Below are positions 23,132 to 33,978 of a DNA stretch of 64,000 nucleotides, piece by piece (the first letter of the stretch is position 1; each line of letters starts with the position of its first letter). Source of the DNA: Blasia pusilla. Taxonomy: Eukaryota > Marchantiophyta > Marchantiopsida > Blasiales. The stretch is from contig CM114272.1 in assembly GCA_050084515.1 (NCBI GenBank), positions 40,176,001 to 40,240,000 of the forward strand. Reading direction: 5' to 3'. The notes beneath the pieces are model-generated. The model made no database searches and was not told where the DNA came from. It saw only the letters and a list, made by a program, of their open reading frames with translations. Both the position numbers and the translations under genes were made by a program.

Positions 23132-23820
23132 TGTCGCGCCCCTACTCTCCTTGAACGTCAATCTTTAGTGTTGCGGAAGCGTGCGTTCAGTAGGTCACGA
23201 ACTCATCGCCGATCTGCACCCAAACACGCACTCTCGTTAGTCGGGTTTGGCCAACCGGCGTTCCAACCCACCGAGTCCTAAACTCGGCGTCTCATCAAGC
23301 TCAACCTTCCTTAGTTCTTAGCTCCCAACACATGGCAAGTCCTTCAAGACTTGGAACAGACTTCCTGGTTAGTCCAGGGATCTGAAACGGCACTTGCACG
23401 CCTAGCGATCCCAACTGTTCAACGGTCCTCGTGTGAGTTCCGAACCGAGACCCAAGTAATTGAGTCGCAGCGTGAAATCCAAGAGGGATGTCTACAATCG
23501 CCTCAATGGACTTGGTGCAGGTTTTCCAACCCAACGCCCAAACTCGCGTTCAGTCGGAAACTCTCAAACGCAAGTGGCATTCCAAATCCGGATCTTTCCT
23601 TTGGCAATCCACTTTCTAGACTCGACTTCTTTCAAGTCTCATTATGCGTTTGGTCCAGGTTTCTGAGTTGCGACCATCACATCTGAAACGCGACTTCTCG
23701 CTCGCGTCTCGTCTCTTCTCTCCTCTTTGAGACAACTCCAACGCGCAAACCATCTTAGCGTGAGCCCGCTAATGTTCCGATGTTCCGCTTGGCACTTGTT
23801 TGGTCATGAGGGTCGCGACA
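23132..23820 (-). repeat. Element B 5' LTR (310-bp deletion)
   Basis: 689 bp, the same ends as the other LTR, but sequence jumps from AAACTCGCGTTC to AGTCGGAAAC, skipping 310 bp present at 17201-17515. A 5' LTR normally holds the promoter, so this copy may be transcriptionally weakened. Confidence 0.92.
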
Positions 23821-24131
23821 CCTGGAGTAGGTGTTTTGGTGATTGCAATTACATGGACTGAAGTTCCATCCAAGCAAGTGCAAATTCTTTCGGGAGCAAA
23901 TTTAGTACTTGGGACATACCATATACCCAAATAGGTTAGGCGTTTATCAGACAAACGTGGAGGCTATTGCGCAAATTCCACACCCTATAGATGTGAGTCG
24001 AGTCCGATCCTTTCTTGGACTGGCGAACTTCTATCAATGGTATGTCAAGGGTTTTAGTGCGATCGAAAAGTCTTTGACCTTGTTGACGAGACTTGATCAA
24101 GTTTGGTTGTGGGGAGATGATCTTGAGCAAG
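23821..24131 (+). pseudogene. Family A copy 1 RT, continuation after element B
   Basis: Starts at the second CCTGG and continues the RT frame with LQLHGLKFHPSKCKFF, YLGHTIYPNRLGV and VRSFLGLANFYQWYVKGFSA, ending LDQVWLWGDDLEQAS. This is the thumb and connection to RNase H. The RNase H domain itself is missing because sequence switches to element D at about 24132. Confidence 0.8.
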
Positions 24132-24517
24132 CATCCAAGTATGCAGGACCGTATCTGATAGTGGCAAACCCGTTTGAGGATGTGTATACATTGGAGTTGC
24201 CAGTCAAGTTCAAGATTCACTCGACCTTTCATGTGTCATTGTTGAAGAAATATCTTCAAGTTAATGGGCGTTTCGAGCGAAGACAAGTGTTGACACCAAA
24301 TCCGGTAATTGTGAATGAAGAACCGGAGTTTGAGGTGGAGACCATCTTGCGTTCGAGGCATCGGGCCAACAAGTATGCGTACTTGGTTAAATGGAAGGGC
24401 TACCATGTGAAGGAGGCAACTCGGATTGCGGAGGCAGATTTGGAACACAGGCAAGAGTTGTTGCGAGACTTCAAGCGGACGCAAAAGAAGCACATACTTA
24501 GTACGGGTAGAAGCTAG
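24132..24517 (+). pseudogene. Element D chromodomain fragment
   Basis: Homologous to the C-terminus of element B integrase: KYAGPYLIVANPFEDVYTLE, PVKFKIHSTFHVSLLKKYL, then the chromodomain EFEVETILRSRHRANKYAYL and VKWKGYHVKEATRIAEADLE. The conserved TWI is TRI here. The open frame is a chance fusion with family A: 23909-24130 encodes copy 1 RT, and codons after that come from element D. Confidence 0.88.
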
Positions 24518-25168
24518 GGACATGAGTTGTGACCATTAGAATCTTGGGCGGAAGACCCTTGTAACAAGAACATGCTAGTGTTGCAATAAAGTATTGCATG
24601 GATTTGGAGATTCAATGCTAGAGTGATTGCAACTTATATGTGGTAGTGCATGGCTATGAGTCGTTCATCATATGCTTAGGATGTAAGTCAAGAGGAGAGA
24701 ACTCATATGTGGATAAGCACCTAGAACAGGACCTTGTGTAGGATTACACTCGGGCTCGCCCTAGCATCGGCGGGGCAGATGAATCTGTCTCGGGGCTTGG
24801 GGTGATCTTACTTGTGGCTTCATAAGTAAACTTAGTGACGCGCCTCAGTTGAATACGACAGCCACCCAATAATAATACGATTTGTGGACCAGGTAAACAG
24901 GTGCGATGTTTACAAGAGTGAGTAAGAAGAGTCTAAGGTTGGACACTTAGTTAGCTTATTTGATAGGTTAGTTCTTCGAAACGAGTCCAGGCTTATCAAA
25001 GAGGAGATGCTAATAATTCTAAGTGGTGCAAAGCAACAACTTGAGACTAAGAGGAATTGCAAATTAGCCATCAGAACGCAATTCTTTGTCAAGGGGTAGC
25101 GTGCCCATGAGACTTGGCATAACAAAAGTTTTCATCGATGAGGGCATCAACCTCTAAAGAGGGGTGAG
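24518..25168 (+). other. Element D 3' untranslated region and polypurine tract
   Basis: Aligns with the element B 3' region. It ends in CTAAAGAGGGGTGAG at 25154-25168, the polypurine tract immediately before the LTR. No gene is present. Confidence 0.8.
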
Positions 25169-26172
25169 TTTCGCGATCCTCATGACCAAATGAGCGCCAA
25201 ACCGGAACATCGGAACACTAGCGGGCTCACGCTATGATGGTTTGCGTGTTGGAGTGGTCTCGGAGAAGAGACAAGAGACGAGACACAAGCGAGGGTTCGC
25301 GTCTCATATGTTGTGGTCGCCAGTGAGAAACCAAGACCAAATGCAGATCAAGACTTGAGAGGAGTCAAGTCTAGGAAATGGGTCACCCAAGGAAGGAATC
25401 CGGATTTGAGACGCCACTAGCGTTTGAGAGTTTCCGACCATATTTATGGCCATAACTTTTAGCTCCAAGATGCATTTGGAACAACTAAGACTGCGTTGGA
25501 AAGCTTATGGAAATCCGGTTCACACGCATTACAGATCTTAGCAAATGAATAAGTCATGGCTGAGAAACAACCCAAAAACGACTATAAGTAGAGTGAGGTT
25601 GTGGGCCACAATGAAGAGCCAGACCTTCCTTTTCTAAAGGGGAGGGGTTATTGGAGAACCCCAGAAGTACTAGTAAAGGGGAAGGTCTCCAAGGGTGCTT
25701 GGGACTCAAACCCCACTTTGGGCGCCACGGGGCAGCTCAAGGGTATGGAACGGATCGGGAGTTTGGGAGTTGGGCTTGAAAACCTGAACCAAGTCTATTG
25801 AGGTGATTCTTAGGGATCCCTCTTGGATTCCAACCCGCGATTCAATTACTTGGGTCCCGGTTAGCAGCTCGCACGAGGTCTGTTGAATAGTTGGAAGTGC
25901 TAGGCGCGCAAGTGCCATTTCAGGTTCGTGGACTAACCAGGAAGTCTCTTCCAAGTCTTGAAAGACTTTCCGTGTTGGGAACCTAGGAAACAAGGAAGGT
26001 TAAGCTTGATGAGATGCCGAGTTGAGGACTCAAAGAGTTGGAAAGCCGCTTGACCCAAAGCTAGACTAACGTGAGTGCATTTGGGTGCAGGTTGGCGATG
26101 AGAGCGTCTCTTACTAAACGTATGCTTCCGCAACATTAGAGATTGACGTTCAAGGAGAGAAGGCCCACGACA
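25169..26172 (+). repeat. Element D LTR (between a 3' end and a 5' start)
   Basis: 1004 bp, starts TTTCGCGATCCTCATGACC (family consensus TGTCGCG) and ends GGCCCACGACA. It is followed at 26175 by a primer binding site and gag rather than by host DNA, so one LTR serves as the 3' LTR of the upstream piece and the 5' LTR of the downstream piece. Confidence 0.88.
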
Positions 26173-26174
26173 AG

Positions 26175-26186
26175 TGGTATTAGAGC
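26175..26186 (+). other. Element D primer binding site
   Basis: TGGTATTAGAGC, two bases after the LTR; one change (C to T) from the initiator-Met form in element B. Confidence 0.8.
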
Positions 26187-26320
26187 AAATCTTTGGTGAG
26201 CGAGAACTTGGGGTGTGGGATCAATCGAACACTTGAAAAAACTCAAGGTAGCGGCTAGACTCAGACGTTCGAGGAGGAACACAATAAACAAGGAGGAGAT
26301 CTCAGTGAGTGGACTTGAAG

Positions 26321-28168
26321 ATGGCAATCCAGGGAGAAGAACCCAAGAAGCGCCGAATCAAGAAACGTGAACCGAGAGTCAACCCAATGCCGGACCGTGA
26401 TGCTTTGGAGGAGACGCAGACTCCTGTAGAGCTGAACGTCAGAAGTGAGGATAATCTAGAGGCGAATCTTTGCGCGGGGCCATCAGCTCCAAACTCAGGG
26501 GAACCAACAGAGTCAAGTCAGACGTTGGACTTGTTCAAGCTGTTGGGAGAGCACATGTCCCAGCAAAGCAAGCGGATTGCAGAGTTAGAGGCCGACTAAA
26601 CTTTGGGTGCAGGCAAAAAGCTTTGCAAGACAAACCTGCCCCTACCATTCACTCGGGTGGGGCGCTCGCGGAAAGTGAAGGATTTCCTTACGGAACTGGA
26701 ACTCTACTTCGAGGCGCAAAGGGCAGCTGAGCAGGACAAGGTGACGGTAGCCGTTACATTCCTAAAGGATCATGCGCTACAATGATGGACAACTCAACGA
26801 GAGGAATATCTGGTTGGCGAGTCATCTTTGAGTTGGGAGTAATTTAAGGTGTTAATTGTTGATCGATTCACTCCGGAGTACCAAGGGTTGCGCGACACGG
26901 TGGAATGCGTGCGGATGCGGCAGAGTGGTTCCTTTAGCGCGTATGTGAGGGATTTAAGTGCAAAATTAACTTCTCTTCCAAAAATGGATGAGCATGCAAA
27001 GAAGGCTTTCTTCATTAGTGGACTCAAGCCAAGTGCTAAAAAGGCCCCTTATCGAATGCCGACGTTGCCAGATGCCTGCGTCGACCTTCTGAAGCTGGCG
27101 GAGCGGATTGGGGACCATGAAGTCCAAACCCATAAACCCTTTGAGCCAAAAGGTTTTTTTGAAGAGGTCAAAGAACAAGGAGACATTCAAGAGAGTCTGG
27201 AGTGGGGGCTCGCACAACTCAGGAGAGTCGTCTGCCCTGACAGCAAAACGAGTGGAACTTCATGCGAAGCGGAGAGGATGACAACATTCTAAGTCAGGGA
27301 ACGGCAAGGTAATATGCTACAACTGTGGCGAGCCTTGGCACCTGGCAAAAGTCTATTCAAAACCAAAGGTTAGTAATGGGAGTATGCTGCTAAGCATCTG
27401 ATGGCGGGTGGTCTCGAGACGTCTCTTCACGTCACCAAGAGGACGCACAATTTGGTGTACCTAAGATCCAAGATTGTTGATCGCGATGTGTTGTTGCTTT
27501 GCACTCCTTCCAAAGCCCAAGAAGTTTGAAGGAGCAGGGTTTGTCTACCTCTAAGTAGATGGCAGATGAACCCATTCGAGTGGGATTTTCCGGAGGCAAG
27601 TCTCATCAGACTTCTGAGTTGGTCTTGGGTCTAACCATAGGATGCAGAGTATTCGAGTTGAAGGAGAATTTCACTATGTGCAAGATGGATGGCATTGACA
27701 GAGTCTTGGGGAATACATTCTTGGATGCGTATGAGGTGGAGTTAAGACGTAGACCCTTAAGGTTGAGCGTTTTTCTGAAAGGAAAACGGTTGCAGGTGCG
27801 GTTAGTTCATGAGGTTCCGGTGAAAAAGGAGTTGGTGAACTCAATTACAAGGAGGAGCATTACTGAGTTGGAGCATGGGTTCCTCTTGATGAGACAAGTA
27901 GATGAGGCTTCAAGCAAAAGACACAGAGATAAGGACACAGCTTCAAGGGAAATCCCATAACTACTTCAAAAAGTGGTCAAGGAGTTTGAGGATGTCTTGA
28001 CAAAGGAGCTTCTGACTGAGTTGCCGCCACATAGAGCAGTCGATCATAAGATAGAGATCATACCTAGCTCCCAACCACCCTCCAAGGCACCATATAGGTT
28101 GAATCAAGAGGAACTTCTTGAGTTAAAAAGGCTGTTAAGTGAGCTCTTGGAAAAGGGCTACATTAGGA
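26321..28168 (+). pseudogene. Element D gag, knuckle, protease remnant and RT start
   Basis: Gag: MAIQGEEPKKRRIKKREPR, coiled coil HMSQQSKRIAELEAD, capsid frames to 27292 (FTPEYQGLRDTVECVRMRQS). The knuckle near 27310 reads CYNCGEPWHLAKVYSK, with the fourth ligand lost. The protease reads DRDVLLL and then diverges, so the DTGA active site is gone; the flap VGFSGGKSHQTSELVLG and frame 27559-27960 survive. 27973-28168 reaches the RT start ([19 protein letters not shown]). Sequence then changes to family A at about 28168. RT, RNase H and most of integrase are absent. Confidence 0.85.
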
Positions 28169-29150
28169 CTATGGAAGGTTAGTCGCAAGTGATAACTCTA
28201 GTGGTGGGGTTGGATGATGATTCTTTTGATCCAGAGGTCAGTGAGGAGGCAATATGTGGTCGTGATATCCATGACGACGTGGAGGTTGTGGAGTTCTTGC
28301 GCACAGGCATCATAGCGAGCACAGTGAGTGCTAGGGAGCGGGACTGGATCCTATAGAGAGCCATGAGGTTCAGGTGGGAGGGAACTCATATTTTGCGGGT
28401 ATGGGGAGATGGTAGGATTCAAGTGGTACCTCATCCTTCCATGCAAGCACGTGTAGTGCGACATGCCCTTGAGGAGTTGGGGCATTTTGGAGTAAAGCGT
28501 ACTTACAGCTTACTCCACGTTCAATATTGGTGGCGCGACATGCATACTCAGGTACGGCAGTTTGTGGTCAGATGTATGGTTTATCATAGAGTGCAAGCAT
28601 CCTTCAATGCTCCCACTCTACAATTACATCCTTTTCTGATTATGAGTTTAGGTTATCAGTGGAGTTTAGACTTTGCAAGACCTTTGCCATTGACGGGGCA
28701 TCATCATATGTACGTGTTGGTCATGGTGGAGTATTTCTCCAAGTGGATAGAGTTGGTGGCACTACCGGACAAGGCGAGGAAGGAAAAACTTATGTGTTTC
28801 TAGATCGTGTGCTTAGTCACTTTGGTGCACCGGCGGAGGTGTTGATTGACCAGGGTACCGAGTTCAGGGAAGAGTTTCAAGCCTTGTGTGATCAAGCGTT
28901 GTTAGATCACCGCAACACGTCCAGAGATCATCTTTAGGCATATGGGTTGGAGGAGAGAGTAGAACAAACAGTGAAGAGGGGATTGCGCAAGTATGGCTTG
29001 CAATAGGGACAGTTGAGGGAGTGGGACCTACAGTTGCCATGGTTGGCTATGAGTTATCGCTTTAGTCAGCAGGCATCCTTGGCGTCATTTTCACCGTACT
29101 TTTTGCTATTTGGGAGAGTGCTTGATTTAACTCCAGCTATTTGACATGAC
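28168..29150 (+). pseudogene. Family A copy 1 integrase
   Basis: After a short spacer it gives RFRWEGTHILRVWGDGRI, then the zinc-binding module with HALEELGHFGVKRTYSLL and FVVRCMVYHRV, where the second Cys of CMVC has become Tyr. The catalytic core shows SLDFARPLPLTGHHHMYVLV (first Asp), VLIDQGTEFREEF (second Asp) and YGLEERVEQ (Glu), with a stop at about 28936 and frame changes. RNase H, which should precede it, was lost in the element D event. Confidence 0.85.
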
Positions 29151-29669
29151 ATGGCAAAGGTGTTAGATCTTGATGATCCATATCTGTGGATACAAGGGTG
29201 TTCACATAAGGCGGACATTTTTTGTAGAGTTATGCCTATGGCCTTTGAGAACTTAGCTATTCGTGGGGGAGGTTATTGTGCAAGGATTATGAGGATTCAT
29301 CCTGGAGATTACATACATTTACATCAGGAAACACCCACCACGCTAGATATCACTGCAAGGCGCACGATCCTACGTGTGTGCGAGGTATTACCAACCGGAG
29401 TCCTCATGTTGGAAGGACGAGATGGTATGGTTTGGAAGGATCATGTGCGCAATTGTGCGCCATGTCATCTCCCAAACGTGGACAGGACAATGGATCCAAG
29501 CTTGGCAGTGATACCTACAGGCTTTAGGTGTATGTTGTGCGGATTTGCGAGGGATGCAGGCACCATGTTGGTATGTGATGGTTGTTCTCGAGGGTGGCAT
29601 ATGTCATGTCTAACCCCTCCTCTTGATGTTGTTCCCACGGGACGATGGATATGTCCAAGATGTGTATAG
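29151..29669 (+). CDS. Family A copy 1 integrase C-terminal domain plus PHD finger
   Basis: Open for 172 codons. Residues about 45-110 form the integrase C-terminal part (PGDYIHLHQETPTTLDITAR, then VLMLEGRDGMVWKDHVRNC), likely an SH3-like fold. Residues about 125-172 are a C4HC3 PHD finger: CMLC, CDGC, GWHMSCL and WICPRC with spacing Cx2C-x11-Cx2C-x4-Hx2C-x14-Cx2C, ending directly at the stop. PHD fingers commonly read the histone H3 N-terminus. Placement at the integrase tail parallels the chromodomain of chromoviruses, so a role in choosing integration sites is inferred. Confidence 0.88.
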   Translation: MAKVLDLDDPYLWIQGCSHKADIFCRVMPMAFENLAIRGGGYCARIMRIHPGDYIHLHQETPTTLDITARRTILRVCEVLPTGVLMLEGRDGMVWKDHVRNCAPCHLPNVDRTMDPSLAVIPTGFRCMLCGFARDAGTMLVCDGCSRGWHMSCLTPPLDVVPTGRWICPRCV

Positions 29670-29887
29670 GATAGTAGGTCATGTCATAGAGATGTGATAT
29701 TTTCTATCTGGAGTTAGGGGGATCTAACTTCGAGCTAGGGGGGTGGTTGTGTGATCTCCATGTATATGTATGAGTTGATTTATGTACATGTGTGGATCCA
29801 CCCGTGTGTGGGGAAGATTGGTGTTTTGTGGTGTAGATGTGACCAGCGATGTATGTTGTGTAGTGATATATATGCACACGACAACCT
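29670..29887 (+). other. Family A copy 1 3' region: polypurine tract and LTR stub
   Basis: GCTAGGGGGG at 29734-29743 is the polypurine tract, matching 57271-57280 in copy 3. TGGTTGTGTGATCTCC starts an LTR stub that agrees loosely with copy 3 as far as GCACACGACAAC (about 29886), where CACTA sequence resumes. The LTR is truncated to about 145 bp. Confidence 0.65.
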
Positions 29888-32800
29888 CAACAATCTTCCC
29901 CTAAAGGTTTAGAACAAATTCGAGTAGCCAAAGGGAAGTCTCCATTGAGGCAGAAGAAGAATCGTGGCAAGGCGGGTGGAGAATGTGTAAGTTAATAGTA
30001 CTATTTTTTGCAAATATTGAAATACTTGCATAGTACATACTATATTCGTTCATAGCTTCTTTCTTGCTTATACTAAAATGAATCACTTTGATTAAATTTT
30101 TTGGCGATAGCGTCCTAGTCTAGGAAAAAAAGAAGCAAAAAGAAAGCGAGAAGAACCCATTTTCCCATCTTCCCGGACTCCTACAATTGCAATTCTTGGG
30201 ATATACCAAGGGTTCCACATGCGGACACAATGACCTTCAGGCATGCCACGTACTCAAAAGGATCCTAAACACCTCCTATAATATTTCATGAAGTTATAAA
30301 TTTGGACAAGGGATCATTTTTTGAGGGTTTCAAGAGTATTCTAAAGCAGATTGTTTATGCACGTTCTATTCCTCCTGGGTGGGGCCAACCCCTTGGCTTC
30401 TTTGGTGGACATTTCTTTGCTCCAAATCCTTGACTTGCCCCATAGGTTCCACCAACTAATCACCAACCTGTTCCACTTGGTAAGATAAGTCATTATATTA
30501 ATGTTGCCTATTATGTCTGATTGTACCATGTAGTAAGGAGAGGGATTGTAGAAGTGGGAAATTGTTGGTGGAGAATCATCTATTAAATGGATGAAGAGAA
30601 AGGAGGATTATAATGCATGGAAGGAGGCCAACAAGATTCGACAGCGAGGGGGGCTAAAATTTTTGGTTGAGGTCACAACAGAGGGTGAGATAGTATATGG
30701 TTATGACAGAAAAAGTAGTTGGTATGATGAAGTGAAGGTTGCAGTGCATCGACACTTAGACATCAACATTGTTGATGTTCCTAAACAAACACATACATAT
30801 TTGAAAGTTATGCGTAGGGATGTTGATGCCCACTATGAATACACGGGGGCGAACTTAGTGATAAATTTTGGCGAAACTCTCTCCAAGAACTAATGAAGAG
30901 AGAGACGGCTCAATTGAAGAGGCTGTGGACAGAGGCAAGTTGTTCTACTGAATGCCCCTCTCCTCTAGATGTGAATCCTATGAGTTGGGAAAGTTTGAAA
31001 TCATATTGGTTGTCTTCCGAAGGAACAAAAAAATCTAAGCGTATGAAGGCCAATCGCTCAAAGGTGGAGAAGCCTAATCCCAATGGAAGGCGTGGTCATG
31101 CAAGAGCAAAGCAAAATTTGGTAAACTTGTGTTTTTGTTCTCATTATCTCTTCCAACAAGTTTTCTTCTTCTAAATCTTAACTTGCAATCCTAACCTGAT
31201 TTGATGGAATGTAGCGAAAAGGGATGGGCAGGAGGAGTCCATCACTACAAGACATTGAGGAGTCTTTAGATGTAGGAAAGCATTCCCAAGCCAAGAAATT
31301 GTTTATAAGGTAAGCTAATGGGTGACCTTGTTCATAATTAGGTTACAAAAAATAGAAGTTTTCTTGGCTAAGTATTCTAAATTGGCTTGTTGTAAAATTC
31401 TCTTACAATTTCAAAAGTTGTCTTGCTGTATGATATTCAAAATTGGCTTATTGTAAATTTCTCTTATAATTTCAGAAGTTGTCTTGATGTAGGATATTAA
31501 AAAATCGGCTGAGTATAAATTTCTATTACAAATTCATAAGTACTTTTGGCAAAGTATTCAAAATTGGCTTCCCGTAAAGTGAACTTATAGATATAGAAGT
31601 TTCCTTAGTATGATGAATTGGCTTGATGTAAAATTCTCTTACAATTTCAGAAGTTGTCTTGCTTTATGATATTAAAAATTGGCTTGTTGTAAATTTCTCT
31701 TACAAATTCAGAAGTTGTCTTGGCATAGTATTCAAAATTGGCTTGTTGTAAACTGAACTTACAAATTCAAAAGTTGTCTTGGCATAATATTACAAATTGG
31801 CTTGCTGTAAACTGAACTTAGAAATTGGTCATATGTCCTAATATTGTATCTTCATCCATTCTTTCTTACCAACAGAATTATCACTTGTATGTTGGTATTG
31901 TTTCTTAGAGTGGACTATCCACCTTGACAGATAGGAAACAAGTGGTGGAAAATGATTTGGGTGGTCTCAAATCAAGCATGGAAATCTTGATGAGAATGAT
32001 GACAAAACTAGAGGGTGTGGTAAGTAAGGGACAAAAAAATACACCACCTCCTCCATCACCAGTTGAGATCCCTAGGGTTGTGGTGATCCTAGAGATTTAA
32101 AATTCTATTCTTGATCCTCCCGATGCCAATATGGCACATGTTGAAGTTCAAGCATCTTCTTAACTTGACAATCTTATAGAGAGTCAAGATACTATGCATA
32201 TCCCTACTCCGCAAAACCTTTGGAAGTTATCCTTGTGCCCAAGAAAGTACAATGTGTCTCTATTGCCATGGAGAAGACTCGTGAATTCATACTTGCTGCC
32301 CCTGAAGAGCCTCAATAAGAATCCATAATGGTTGTGGAGCCACTTCAGAATCTTGTTGAGAATCAAAAAAAGAAAAAAGAATTGAAGCTGAAAAGCAAGC
32401 CCAAGAAGAAGGGTTCAACGCTTCTCGAGAGGAAAGAAAGAAATATGGTGAGTTAATTTTATAACTGTACATGATTTGAACCTTTGTGTGATCATAGATT
32501 TTTAATTTGATTAGATAAGATTGCAAGCTTATGGAAACTTGTGGTTCAATTTTTGTGTTGATGACTTAATTGATTGCAGCAAGTGAGCTATACATCCAAC
32601 ATTCCAAGCCCTGGTAAGAGTTTCATGAAGGTAGAATTTTCAAATTGACACTAAAAAAATGCTTTATCTACCTATATATATGCTTCAAGTTATTTCTTAT
32701 GGGTTGATTCATTGGATTGTGTGGCTTATGCAGTTGAGTATAGGAGATACATTCTTTCTATCATAGAGCCGAAAGGGTTGGGAACATGTAGGCTTTGGAC

Positions 32801-33010
32801 TTATATTAGGCATTGTTGGTAGGGATTATTGTCATGGACAAATTATTCCATTCGGACTTGTCAAAGTGGATGTTTTGACCATCATTGATGGGGATGCAAA
32901 GCTTACATTTCCAAACTTGGAAGATGATCCCCCCCCACACTCTTCTAAATCATGCTTCTGGCACTAGTGTCTTATGGCCAAAGATATCAGTGAAGAAGAT
33001 TTTACTCCAA
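29888..33010 (+). pseudogene. CACTA second gene (TNPA-like), broken and intron-bearing
   Basis: Continues the CACTA element after copy 1. 29910-29987 is exon-like, ending in a GTAAGT donor. 30591-30893 encodes MKRKEDYNAWKEANKIRQRG and a GDxN-poor block (VDAHYEYTGANLVINFGE). 30893-31120 has SWESLKSYWLSSEGTKKSK, MKANRSKVEKPNPNGRRGHA, resembling the transposase_24-type WxxxxxYWxSxExKKxSxxNKxNR region of plant CACTA proteins. 31915-32095 suggests a coiled coil (VENDLGGLKSSMEILMRMM). 32810-32990 resembles the DUF8039-type C-terminus (GRDYCHGQIIPFGLVKVDVL and TSVLWPKISV). The assignment rests on short blocks; many frames are broken. Confidence 0.55.
31340..31830 (+). repeat. 60-bp minisatellite
   Basis: About eight tandem units of roughly 60 bp. 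The core TTGGCTTGTTGTAAA recurs at about 31383, 31443, 31505, 31564, 31619, 31679, 31739 and 31798, with TTCAGAAGTTGTCTTG in each unit. It lies between two exon-like parts of the CACTA second gene, so probably in an intron. Confidence 0.9.
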
Positions 33011-33859
33011 AGTTAGTTAGGGCTTCTTCTTCTTTTTTTCCATGATGCCTCTATATCTTGTTCTAGTTGACGAAATCTTCCATTTTTTGTTGATCCTCTA
33101 TGGAATAAAGTTGGATTGGATGTAAGCAAATGATTGTATGCATACGTGAGACATTCATTGTTAAAACATTTATGGTCTATTTGATGTCATGAGGTGTAGC
33201 CTTTGATAAACGACGTGCAACCATACAACTGGATGTGTTGAAATGATTGTATGTGAGACATTCATTCCTAAGAAAAATTATAGTATGTTCAATGTATAGA
33301 AACAATCAAACAACAATACAAGAAATAATCTTACTAATGTAATGAAACTAGAACCAGTTTTTAATCAAATACCAACACTATAGAGTTAAAAAGAATGAGT
33401 ATACTTAGTAACACTTATATGACAAGAAAGGACCATTAGTCTTTAATCAAAAACCAAAACTATACACTTAAAAATAATGACTATACTTAGTTACAATTAT
33501 ACAACGAGAAATGACCACTAGTTTTTAATCAAATACCAAAAACTATACACTTCAAAAGAATGACAATGCTACAACGAGAAATGACCACTAGTTTAGGAAA
33601 ACCATAAGTAGTTTCATAGAAAACACTTACAAGGGATTCTCTATAAAATTTATAACTTGAATGACTATGTTCAATGTCAAATAGGGATACGTGGCAGGGA
33701 GATATTTGTCTACACTACATCTAGTGCATTTGTCCACGTGTCACAATTGTACTTCAACCACTCATCCTTGTCCACATGTCAAAATCGTATAAAAATCCAC
33801 GTGAGCATTATCACATCTGAGTAGCCAATAGGCCAAGATCTATTGTGGATAGGGCGTAG
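33011..33859 (+). repeat. CACTA 3' region with 70-80-bp tandem repeats
   Basis: 33011-33289 shows no gene. At 33290-33600 about 3.5 units repeat GACCACTAGTTTTTAATCAA, then ACCAAAACTATACACTT and TACTTAGTTACAATTAT, with ACCACTAGT-type cores at about 33353, 33432, 33515 and 33585. Such arrays near CACTA ends can be transposase-binding subterminal repeats. 33600-33859 has a TAGTG at about 33720 but no verified terminal repeat. Confidence 0.55.
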
Positions 33860-33978
33860 AAGCCAGCGGACTATCTTGAGTGTAACTTTGTCCCACGTTG
33901 TCGGATGAGGTCGAGAAAATGTCCATTGTGTCAGCAATGTTGTTTCTGATAACTTTCATGTTGAGGTCTTTTACAGCC

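Larger units (their letters stand above)
16790..23820 (-). mobile_element. Element B: complete Ty3/gypsy chromovirus, nested in copy 1
   Basis: A full-length minus-strand element bounded by LTRs (16790-17788 and 23132-23820) with a perfect target duplication CCTGG at 16785-16789 and 23821-23825. Order in its own direction: 5' LTR, initiator-Met PBS, gag, knuckle, protease, RT, RNase H, integrase, chromodomain, polypurine tract, 3' LTR. The first 240 bp of the two LTRs differ by only a few bases, mostly C/T transitions, so the insertion is recent. Coding frames nevertheless carry several stops and shifts. Confidence 0.95.
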
